Below are positions 18,236 to 26,512 of a stretch of DNA of 45,441 bases, piece by piece. Made by a program: the position numbers and the translations under genes. Under the pieces are notes generated by a model. The model searched no databases and had not been told where the DNA came from. It saw only the letters and a program-made list of their open reading frames with translations. Source of the DNA: an archaeon (GTDB taxonomy: Archaea > Nanobdellota > Nanobdellia > Woesearchaeales > GW2011-AR15); NCBI GenBank assembly GCA_018671515.1, contig JABHHN010000005.1:1-45441 (forward strand), given 5' to 3'. The stretch's first letter is position 1; each line of letters starts with the position of its first letter.

Positions 18236-19627
18236 TTATTTAGATTTACCATTGCTCTCGTGCTTTTTAAGAACAATTTTTGTACTTGTTGTTTTAATTC
18301 CTTGAACAGTTCTTAATTCTTCAATTAGTGTATTTAATTCTGCAGTATTCTGTACTTTTATATATGCTGAAATATCATGTTCCCCTGTAATTTCAAATAC
18401 ACTTTTTATATGCTTGAAATTTTTCAAATGTCTGACAACAGTTGTTGTATAAACTTCTGCTTCAACAGAGATAAGGATAAGTGCATTTATACCTTTAGGT
18501 ATAACATCTGATGTTCTATTTGTAACTTTTTCAGCTATTTCAATTATATCTGTATCATGAAGAATTTTTCTATCATCGCCAACATTTTTTATCTCTTCAA
18601 TGATTTTTCTTAATTCTTCATCATTTACTTCAATATCATAGTGTTCTAGTTTTGATAGAACTGCTCTTTTTCCAGTATATTTGTCTACGATGATTGTTCT
18701 TTCTCGTCCTATTAATGAAGGCTCAAAAGCTTCATATGTACTTGGATTCTTTAAGACTCCATCTGTATGGACTCCAGATTTATGTGAAAATGCATTTAAT
18801 CCAGTTATAGGATTATTATTTGGTATGAAAAACCCTGATGCTCTTTCTACATATTCAGAAACTTCCATTATATGTTCGATGTTATATTTTTCAAGTTTTT
18901 CAAGAATATGATAAGACATAATTGTTTCTGCTAAATCTGGAACACCAGTTCTCTCTCCTAATCCATTAACACAGACATGAATACAATTTGCACCAGCTCT
19001 TATTCCTGCCATTCCATTTGCAAGTGCAAGACCAAAATCATCATGGCAATGTAAATCCATTTCACAAGGTAGAATTGTATCTTTTAGTTTTTTTACTTTG
19101 TCATAAAAAATATGTGGTTGCATTATACCAAGTGTGTCTGCATAACTGATTCTGTCAGCTCCTGCGTTTATTGCAGCATTACATGCTCTAACTAGAAAAT
19201 CAAATTCAGTTCTAGTAGCATCTTCAGGTGTAAATCTTACTTTTAATCCAAGACTAACTGCATATTTAATGTGCTCTTCAATAATTTGAATTGCTTCATC
19301 TTCTGTCTTATAGACTTTTGTTTCAAGATGTATTTTTGATGTAGGATATAACACAACAACTCTATCGACTCCACATTCTTTTGCTTTGTCAATTCCTGGT
19401 TTTTTGGCTAATGAATGGGCTAAAATTTCTGCATTTAGATTTAATGATGCAATTTTTTTTATTGCTTCATATATCTTTGGAGAAACGCTTGGATCTCCTG
19501 CTTCAATCATATCAACTCCAATTTTGTCAAGGAGCTTTGCAATTTCAACTTTTTCATCCACTGTAAAATTTACATACGGTGTTTGTTCTCCATCTCTTAG
19601 TGTAGTATCTAGTATTTTAAGTTTCAT
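18236..19627 (-). CDS. hcs: Homocitrate synthase with C-terminal RAM (Lrp/AsnC ligand-binding) domain
   Basis: LDTTLRDGEQTP, DLHCHDDFGLALANG, VNGLGERTGVPDL, FSHKSGVHTDGVLKNP; C-terminus INALILISVEAEVYTTTVVRHLKNFKHIKSVFEITGEHDISAYIKV is RAM-like. Confidence 0.9.
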   Translation of the reverse strand: MKLKILDTTLRDGEQTPYVNFTVDEKVEIAKLLDKIGVDMIEAGDPSVSPKIYEAIKKIASLNLNAEILAHSLAKKPGIDKAKECGVDRVVVLYPTSKIHLETKVYKTEDEAIQIIEEHIKYAVSLGLKVRFTPEDATRTEFDFLVRACNAAINAGADRISYADTLGIMQPHIFYDKVKKLKDTILPCEMDLHCHDDFGLALANGMAGIRAGANCIHVCVNGLGERTGVPDLAETIMSYHILEKLEKYNIEHIMEVSEYVERASGFFIPNNNPITGLNAFSHKSGVHTDGVLKNPSTYEAFEPSLIGRERTIIVDKYTGKRAVLSKLEHYDIEVNDEELRKIIEEIKNVGDDRKILHDTDIIEIAEKVTNRTSDVIPKGINALILISVEAEVYTTTVVRHLKNFKHIKSVFEITGEHDISAYIKVQNTAELNTLIEELRTVQGIKTTSTKIVLKKHESNGKSK

Positions 19628-19665
19628 AGTGGACTCAGGAGATTATAGAATATATAAAAACATAA

Positions 19666-19681
19666 TGTTATTATGGTAACA
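19666..19681. promoter_or_regulatory. Imperfect palindrome TGTTATTATGGTAACA upstream of homocitrate synthase
   Basis: TGTTA/TAACA arms; lies just upstream of a TATA-like element (about 19650-19659) on the minus strand. Confidence 0.45.
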
Positions 19682-19735
19682 AATCAATATAAAATAAAAA
19701 TTAATTAAAAAATTTAGAAAAAAATTAATTTAGTT

Positions 19736-19900
19736 TCACTCTCCCCAATCTTCTTCTTCTTGAGGTGCAAGTTCTAGTTTAAGTGGTTGTAAATCGGTTA
19801 TTTCCAATTCTGCTCCGCAGTCTTGGCATGTAAGGATTTCTCCTACTTCAACAGTTTCTTTAATTTCAATATCTGCTCCACATTCTGGACATTCAGCCAT
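19736..19900 (-). CDS. lysW: LysW amino-group carrier protein, copy 2 (54 aa, not in ORF track)
   Basis: Manual translation MAECPECGADIEIKETVEVGEILTCQDCGAELEITDLQPLKLELAPQEEEDWGE*; GGAGG ribosome-binding site upstream. Confidence 0.95.
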   Translation of the reverse strand: MAECPECGADIEIKETVEVGEILTCQDCGAELEITDLQPLKLELAPQEEEDWGE

Positions 19901-19960
19901 AATCATTACCTCCGTACTATATTATTGAATTTTAGTTATTATGATGGTATTTAAAAATTA

Positions 19961-19976
19961 TGTTATTGAAATAACA
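19961..19976. promoter_or_regulatory. Palindrome TGTTATT-GA-AATAACA in the lysW2/ACT divergent intergenic region
   Basis: 7-bp perfect arms, same core as 9237-9252. Confidence 0.5.
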
Positions 19977-20046
19977 TTTAAAATTAAAAAATATTTAATA
20001 TTTACAATATTAATTGTAATATATTTTGTCACGAATTTAAACAAAA

Positions 20047-20062
20047 TGTTTATAAAATAACA
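20047..20062. promoter_or_regulatory. TGTTTATAAAATAACA, motif overlapping the TATA box of the ACT-domain gene
   Basis: TGTT/AACA ends; contains TTTATAAAA about 25-30 bp upstream of ATG 20081 (probable leaderless transcript). Confidence 0.45.
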
Positions 20063-20080
20063 ATTTATTCTATCTTCACC

Positions 20081-20740
20081 ATGGTAACTATAAGTCATAT
20101 TGTTAAGAAGAAGATAGAAGGGAATCCACTAATTTTTGAATCATTATGTAATAAGATTGCGTCATATGCAAATTTGGCAGAATATCTACAACCATCAATT
20201 GAAGAAGAACTTGGAAAAGATGTAAGGCTTCCAGCAGTTGTGATGGCTATAAGAAGATATTCTGAAGGTCTTATAGAAAAAAACACTCTTAAATCAGATT
20301 TTAAGTTTGATACTGAGATTATTATGAAAACAGGACTTGTTGATGTTACAATAGAAAAGACTCCATCATCAATTGAAAAAATAAAGAAAATATATCAGGC
20401 AATTGATTTTGGTAAAGGGTATACACTAAATATTATTCAGGGAAATTATGAAATAACATTTGTTTTTTCAGATAAGTATGAAGATAAAATAATTAAAATA
20501 TTGGATGGTGAAAAAATCTTAAGTAGAGAAAAAGATCTTGTTTCTCTTACTATGTCATTTTCAAAGGAATTCTTATTTACTCCTGGAATTATTGCAACAG
20601 TAACAAGAAAGATTTTTTGGGAAGGAATTAACATATATGAAAATATTTCTACAATGACTGAGCTGATATATATAATTCATAAAAAAGATGTTTTAAAAGC
20701 ATATAAGGCACTTGAGAGTTTAGTTGAAGAAACTCAATAA
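20081..20740 (+). CDS. HTH-like plus ACT-domain protein, putative amino-acid-responsive regulator
   Basis: N-terminal helical block IFESLCNKIASYANLAEYLQPSIEEELGKDVRLPAVVMAIRRYSEGL; C-terminal ACT-like MSFSKEFLFTPGIIATVTRKIFWEGINIYENISTMTELIYIIHKKDVLKAYKAL. Confidence 0.7.
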   Translation: MVTISHIVKKKIEGNPLIFESLCNKIASYANLAEYLQPSIEEELGKDVRLPAVVMAIRRYSEGLIEKNTLKSDFKFDTEIIMKTGLVDVTIEKTPSSIEKIKKIYQAIDFGKGYTLNIIQGNYEITFVFSDKYEDKIIKILDGEKILSREKDLVSLTMSFSKEFLFTPGIIATVTRKIFWEGINIYENISTMTELIYIIHKKDVLKAYKALESLVEETQ

Positions 20741-20773
20741 GAGTTAAATATATGCATTAATTATAATTTTTTA

Positions 20774-21307
20774 TTGAAAAATAGAATTTATTTAAGAAAC
20801 AGGATAAATTGGGGTATTTTTAATATATTACCAATAATAAGTATATTATTATTATTGACGTCATTATATTATATGATTCGTTTGATTTTTGTTGGAGATA
20901 TAATAAGCTTCTTTATTTTTATTATGGGTTTGATTCCAGTCTTAATACTAAGCTATGGTTCATATCCAATAATTAGATCTTGGTCAGATAAAAAATCAGA
21001 CTTTGTAATTTCTAAAGAAGGAATCAAAATAAAAAAAACATTTTTGGAATGGAAGCAAATAAAGAGTATTAGTCTTAATACGAATAGAATGAAATCAAAA
21101 ATACCATATTATATGAAAAATTTTTCATTACCAACATTACAGGAGATTTATATTTTGGATAAAAAAGGAAAGGAATATTTTACTAACATAGATATTGATT
21201 ATTCTTTCAAAAAAAACAGGATTACAAATAATTATGTTAAGATAAGAGATGTATTAATTGATATGGATAAAATTGTTTTGATGAGTGACTGGGCTCAGAA
21301 AAGATAG
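20774..21307 (+). CDS. Two-TM membrane protein with PH-like C-terminal domain
   Basis: TTG start; two hydrophobic segments then beta-rich SDFVISKEGIKIKKTFLEWKQIKSI. Confidence 0.5.
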   Translation: MKNRIYLRNRINWGIFNILPIISILLLLTSLYYMIRLIFVGDIISFFIFIMGLIPVLILSYGSYPIIRSWSDKKSDFVISKEGIKIKKTFLEWKQIKSISLNTNRMKSKIPYYMKNFSLPTLQEIYILDKKGKEYFTNIDIDYSFKKNRITNNYVKIRDVLIDMDKIVLMSDWAQKR

Positions 21308-21375
21308 TTAAACTTTTTTTTAAATTGTTTTAGATAAATATATTAAACATATTAAATATCTTTCATAGATTTGGG

Positions 21376-21867
21376 GTGATTTTATTGGGTAAAAAATCAA
21401 GAAGAAAATTCAAATCAAAAGAAAATATTCAAAAAGTAATTGAAGAGGAAAAAAATAATTATACAAGGCCAAAACCTTCATTTAATGGTAAAAAATATAC
21501 ATCTTATTTAGTTATATTTGCATTAATTGTCAGTGCAGTTTTTTTAGTTAGATATGTAAATTCACTTCCTGGAAAACATGATTCATTTGCACAATGTGTT
21601 GTTGATTCTGGTTCAAAAATGTATAGTGCTTGGTGGTGCTCACATTGTAGAGAACAGAAAGCGTTGTTTGGAAAATCATTTAAAATAATTGAAAAAGGTG
21701 GAGCACATGTTGAATGTAGTCCAGATGGTACACAAACATTTTCTCAATATTGTATTGATCAAGGTGTTCAAGGAACACCAACATGGATGTCAGCAGATGG
21801 AGAAGTTTTAGGTAATAGAATGTCTCTAGAAGAATTATCATCTAAAACAAACTGTCCTTTAAATTAA
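21376..21867 (+). CDS. Membrane-anchored thioredoxin-like protein (VKOR-associated type)
   Basis: One TM; CVVDSGSKMYSAWWCSHCREQKALFG...QGTPTWMSADGEVLGNRMSLEELS. Confidence 0.75.
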   Translation: MILLGKKSRRKFKSKENIQKVIEEEKNNYTRPKPSFNGKKYTSYLVIFALIVSAVFLVRYVNSLPGKHDSFAQCVVDSGSKMYSAWWCSHCREQKALFGKSFKIIEKGGAHVECSPDGTQTFSQYCIDQGVQGTPTWMSADGEVLGNRMSLEELSSKTNCPLN

Positions 21868-21870
21868 AAA

Positions 21871-21987
21871 TTAGCTTTTTACTTTTTTTTCTTTACAAGC
21901 TACACAATATAGTGATCCAGCATATTTTGGAAAGAATACTTTGCCACAAAGATGGCATTTTTTTCTCACTTTGTATAATTTTGCCAT
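21871..21987 (-). CDS. 38-aa zinc-ribbon microprotein (not in ORF track)
   Basis: Manual translation MAKLYKVRKKCHLCGKVFFPKYAGSLYCVACKEKKVKS*; two CxxC pairs. Confidence 0.65.
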   Translation of the reverse strand: MAKLYKVRKKCHLCGKVFFPKYAGSLYCVACKEKKVKS

Positions 21988-22030
21988 TTTTTTTTGAAAA
22001 AAGACTTCCATTATAAATCTTTCTTAATAA

Positions 22031-23041
22031 CTAGGTGAATTTAATATAATTGTCTTTAGATAAGTCATTTCTATATTCAGATTCTTCTTTTTCTTCGTTT
22101 TTTACTTTTTTTTCAAGAACTCTTGCAACACTTTCCTCTTCTTGAATTTCTAATTCATGCTTTGATTCTTCTTCCATTATAATTTTTCTATTTTTTTCTA
22201 TCTGTTCAATTTTTTCAAAGAATTCTTTTTCTTTTAGTGTTTTATCACAAAATTCTAAAATTTGATTTGAATAATCTTCAGATATTTTTTTAATTTTTGA
22301 CAATTCAGATAAAAGATTTTCAGAATTGATATCCTTGATATCCTTTGACATATTTTTTAATATTTTATTTTGTGATTCTATATGGACTAAAAAAGAATCA
22401 AATAAATTTTCAGATTTTATTTTTTCAATGAATTGTTCATCAAGTTTGATGTCTGATTCAATTTTTGATTCTTCTTTTAATTCATCTTTATCAATTTTAA
22501 TTTTTTCTTCAGTAAATTCTTCATCTTCTTGATCAAATGATTCGTGGAATAATTTTTCTTCTTTTTCTTCATTTATTAGTTCATCTTTATTTTCTTCTTC
22601 AAGTTTATCTATTATTTTTTCTTCTTTCTTATCAATTTTATAATCTTCTTCTATTCTTTTTTTTGTATCTTTAAATTCATCTTTTATTCTGACATTTAGA
22701 AGAAGAACATTAATTAGAGAAGTTTTTGTTTCATTGATGACATTATCTGAAATATTTTCAGCATTAAATAATTTAAAATTGTTGGAGATGGTATTAAAAT
22801 CTTCAATTTTTTTCTCTGTTAGTTTCAAACCTGTGTCAAGATCAGAAATAGATTCATTGATATCAGTTATTTCATCACTAATATCTTTTTGTAATTCATT
22901 TATTTCTTTCATCTCTTCTTCTCTGTCTTTATCTTCTCTTTTTAATTCTTTTTGTAGAGTTTTGTCTTCTTTTTTAAAAGGTCTTCCAAATGCTTTATCT
23001 GCACCAAGAATTCTTTTTATTGATTCAATTATCCAATTCAT
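22031..23041 (-). CDS. Highly charged coiled-coil protein
   Basis: Long heptad-like E/K-rich helices throughout. Confidence 0.55.
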   Translation of the reverse strand: MNWIIESIKRILGADKAFGRPFKKEDKTLQKELKREDKDREEEMKEINELQKDISDEITDINESISDLDTGLKLTEKKIEDFNTISNNFKLFNAENISDNVINETKTSLINVLLLNVRIKDEFKDTKKRIEEDYKIDKKEEKIIDKLEEENKDELINEEKEEKLFHESFDQEDEEFTEEKIKIDKDELKEESKIESDIKLDEQFIEKIKSENLFDSFLVHIESQNKILKNMSKDIKDINSENLLSELSKIKKISEDYSNQILEFCDKTLKEKEFFEKIEQIEKNRKIIMEEESKHELEIQEEESVARVLEKKVKNEEKEESEYRNDLSKDNYIKFT

Positions 23042-23115
23042 AGAATTATTATTGATGCTTTATATTATAACTTTTTCGGAAAAGTATTTAATTTCTAGAT
23101 GATTCATTTATTGCA

Positions 23116-24708
23116 ATGGGAAATATTGAACCTAAAAAAAAAAGTAGATTTAAAAAAAATATTGATGTCCTTAAGTTACCAAAAAAAACATATAAGACTG
23201 CAAAAAAAATTGCAAAAAAAGGATTGTCAAAGTCAAATTTAGCATTAGCAAGTGGATTGGATATATTTTTAGAAAAAGAAATTGGAGTTAGGAAGCAATT
23301 TTTTGGATTTTTAAATTTTATACCTCATAAAATAAGAAAATATAGTAAAATTTTATTTCCTTTGGCATTAATGTTTTTAATACTAAAATGGGATTTACCA
23401 ATTCCAATAGACATAAAAAAAGCATTTGCATTATTTATCTGCATAGGATTATTATGGGGACTTGAATCTTTACCTATGGTAGTAACTGCAATAATGGTTC
23501 CTGTATTGATAGTTTTATTAGGATTAGGAAATCAGACAGAAGCATTATCTTCTTTTTCAAATCCTGTCATATATCTTCTATTTGGAGGTCTTATTTTAGC
23601 AGTAGCTTTTAGAAAAAATGGATTAGATCGAAGATTTGCTTTTAAATTATTATCATTATCAGGAGGAGATTCTAAAAAAATTCTGTTTTACTTTATGTTA
23701 TCATCAGCCGTATTAGGTATGTGGATGTCAAATACTGCTACAGTTGCACTTTTAGTGCCAATTGCTATTTCAATTTCAAGTTATATTAAAAAAGAAGATA
23801 ATAAAAAATTTATTTCAGTTCTAATATTATGCATAGGGATAGGAAGCTCAATTGGTGGGATGTCAGCTATTACAGGAAGTACACCAAATGCAATAACTTC
23901 TGCATTTATTAATGAAAATAATATATTTAGTTTTTCCCAGTGGATGCAGATTGGTGTACCAATTTCAGTTATTTGTTTTATGTCTGCATACTTTTTATTA
24001 ATTAATATGTTTAAAATAAAAAGTAAAAATATAATTGAAAATTCTAAAGAATTTTTTAAGATAGATGAACCTTTGACATATAATCAAAAAAAGACTATTG
24101 CAATTTTTTTACCTACAATTATTTTTTGGATATTTGGAAAAGATATTGCAATATATTTTAATCTGAATCCAAATATCTTTAGTTCAACTATTGTGAGTCT
24201 TATTGCTGTTATTTTTTTATTTAGTGTGAAAATAATATCATGGAGTGATGCAAGATCAATTGCTTGGGAAGTTCTTTTATTGATAGGTGGAGGTTTAGCA
24301 TTAGGAAAGGTATTGATCAATACGGGTGCTTCAAAGTTATTTTCTGATTTTATCCTTTCATATTTTACAGGAATTCATCCATTGATTGTTTTGATGGTAA
24401 TAATGTATATGGCAATATTTTTAGCAAATTTTGTTAACAATTCTTCAACAGTAATAATACTTGTTCCTACTTTGATGGCGTTAGGTGATTCTATGAATCT
24501 TAGTCCTATAATGCTTGCTTTAGCAGTAGCACACGCAGTAGCTTTATCTTTTATTACACCAATAAGTATTCCTGCATTTTCAATAATCTATAGTACACAT
24601 TTAGTTGATAGAAAAGATATGATTAAATCTGGATTGATTATTGGTTTTATTAACACAATAATTGTTTCATTCATATTAATATTATATTCAACATGGAGGG
24701 GTTTCTAA
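23116..24708 (+). CDS. DASS/SLC13-family Na+/dicarboxylate or sulfate symporter
   Basis: PMVVTAIMVPVLIVLLG, MWMSNTATVALLVPIAI, GGMSAITGSTPNAITSAF, FVNNSSTVIILVPTLMAL. Confidence 0.85.
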   Translation: MGNIEPKKKSRFKKNIDVLKLPKKTYKTAKKIAKKGLSKSNLALASGLDIFLEKEIGVRKQFFGFLNFIPHKIRKYSKILFPLALMFLILKWDLPIPIDIKKAFALFICIGLLWGLESLPMVVTAIMVPVLIVLLGLGNQTEALSSFSNPVIYLLFGGLILAVAFRKNGLDRRFAFKLLSLSGGDSKKILFYFMLSSAVLGMWMSNTATVALLVPIAISISSYIKKEDNKKFISVLILCIGIGSSIGGMSAITGSTPNAITSAFINENNIFSFSQWMQIGVPISVICFMSAYFLLINMFKIKSKNIIENSKEFFKIDEPLTYNQKKTIAIFLPTIIFWIFGKDIAIYFNLNPNIFSSTIVSLIAVIFLFSVKIISWSDARSIAWEVLLLIGGGLALGKVLINTGASKLFSDFILSYFTGIHPLIVLMVIMYMAIFLANFVNNSSTVIILVPTLMALGDSMNLSPIMLALAVAHAVALSFITPISIPAFSIIYSTHLVDRKDMIKSGLIIGFINTIIVSFILILYSTWRGF

Positions 24709-25109
24709 TGCTTGATAAAAAAGTTCAATTAAAAAAACATATTAAAGAAGATCCATCTAAAAAGATGAAAATACTTGTAATAGGTTGTGGTTCATTGGGG
24801 AGTAAAGTTATTGCACAATTACAGAAAAATGAAAATATTAGGATTATAACATCTGATATTAAAGAGAATCCAGAAGCAGTCAGATTGGGATTGATAAAAA
24901 AAGTAAATATTGTAGAACATATAACTGTAGTAAATATTCGTGATATTGCAAAAAGATATAGGCCTGATTTAGTTTTTATTGCAAGAACAGTGGATGATTG
25001 GGGTCATGATGATACACAATTAGGATCTCAACTGATGACACGAATGGAAGAGGAACTTAATGTTTTGCATATTCCAATAATACCTGTATCAGATATAATT
25101 GATTTTTAA
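24693..25109 (+). CDS. Stand-alone Rossmann NAD(P)-binding domain protein
   Basis: MKILVIGCGSLGSKVIAQLQKNENIRIITSDIK; overlaps the end of the transporter gene. Confidence 0.65.
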   Translation: MEGFLMLDKKVQLKKHIKEDPSKKMKILVIGCGSLGSKVIAQLQKNENIRIITSDIKENPEAVRLGLIKKVNIVEHITVVNIRDIAKRYRPDLVFIARTVDDWGHDDTQLGSQLMTRMEEELNVLHIPIIPVSDIIDF

Positions 25110-25205
25110 TTTCATTTTAATTTTCTCATACTTTATACGACCACCTAAATATTTATAATAATTAAACCAGTCCTATTTATTCTTTATAATGTGAGGTAGA
25201 TATAT

Positions 25206-26441
25206 ATGGATGTATTCAAAAATGTTGAAAAACAAATAAATAAAGTATCAAAAATAATGGATTTTGATGAAGAAACAGAATTTCTCTTAAAAAACCCTAA
25301 AAGACAATTAACAGTCAATCTTTCTACTAGGATGGATGATGGACAGGTAAAACATTTTGTTGCACATAGAGTTCAATTTAATGATGCAAGAGGCCCTACA
25401 AAAGGAGGAATAAGATTTCATCAGAATGTAAATATTAGTGAAGTAAAATCACTTGCTTTTTGGATGGCAGTAAAATGTGCAGTTGTAGGTATTCCTTATG
25501 GTGGTGCAAAAGGTGGTATTGAAGTAAACCCAAAAGAGTTATCAGAAACAGAACTTGAAAGTTTATCAAGAGCATTTATAAAAGCAATACATCCTATTGT
25601 TGGTCCTACAAAAGACATTCCAGCACCAGATGTATATACAACACCTCAGATTATGGCATGGATGCTTGATGAATATGAAAAGATTACAGGAGAACATCAT
25701 CCAGGATTAATTACAGGAAAACCATTAGAACTTGGTGGAAGCTTGGGAAGAGGATATTCAACTGCACAAGGTGGAGCATATGTTCTTAGAGAAATGTCAA
25801 AAGAATTTGGATTTGTTCCTGAAAGTACTAAAGTTGCAATTCAAGGATTTGGAAATGCAGGTCTTAATATGGCAAGAATTTTAGATGGGTGGAATTATAA
25901 AATAATTGCAGTAAGTGATTCAAAAGGTGGAATTTATGATGAGTCAGGTTTTGATGTTCCTGCATTAATAAAATACAAAAAAGAAAAAGGAACAGTAGTC
26001 GGATTTGGTGGAGATGAAATAACAAATGAAAACCTTCTTGAATTAGAATGTGATGTTTTAGTTCCAGCAGCACTTGAGAATCAGATAACTGAAGATAATG
26101 CAGAAAATATTAAAGCAAAATATATTGTTGAACTTGCAAATGGACCAATCACACCAGAAGCAGATGAAATTCTTCATAAAAAAGGAGTATTTAGTGGACC
26201 TGATGTATTAGCAAATGCTGGTGGAGTTACAGTATCTTACTTTGAATGGGTTCAGAATCTTTATGGTTATTACTGGACTGAAGAAGAAGTTAATGAAAGG
26301 TTAGAAAAGATAATGGTGAAAGCATTCTCAGAAGTATATAATAAAGCAAAAGAAAATAATACACATATGAGAAATGGTTCATATATTTTAGCTTTGGAGA
26401 GAATCTTGACCGCTGAAAAACTAAGAGGAAATCTTAGTTAA
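25206..26441 (+). CDS. gdhA: Glutamate dehydrogenase
   Basis: GPTKGGIRFHQNVNISEVKSLAFWMAVKCAVVGIPYGGAKGGI, APDVYTTPQIMAWMLDEYE, VAIQGFGNAGLNMARIL. Confidence 0.95.
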   Translation: MDVFKNVEKQINKVSKIMDFDEETEFLLKNPKRQLTVNLSTRMDDGQVKHFVAHRVQFNDARGPTKGGIRFHQNVNISEVKSLAFWMAVKCAVVGIPYGGAKGGIEVNPKELSETELESLSRAFIKAIHPIVGPTKDIPAPDVYTTPQIMAWMLDEYEKITGEHHPGLITGKPLELGGSLGRGYSTAQGGAYVLREMSKEFGFVPESTKVAIQGFGNAGLNMARILDGWNYKIIAVSDSKGGIYDESGFDVPALIKYKKEKGTVVGFGGDEITNENLLELECDVLVPAALENQITEDNAENIKAKYIVELANGPITPEADEILHKKGVFSGPDVLANAGGVTVSYFEWVQNLYGYYWTEEEVNERLEKIMVKAFSEVYNKAKENNTHMRNGSYILALERILTAEKLRGNLS

Positions 26442-26512
26442 TTTTTTTAATTTATTTTTTATATTTCTATTTATTTTATATTTAAATATAACTTTATTAT
26501 TCTTAAATTTAT

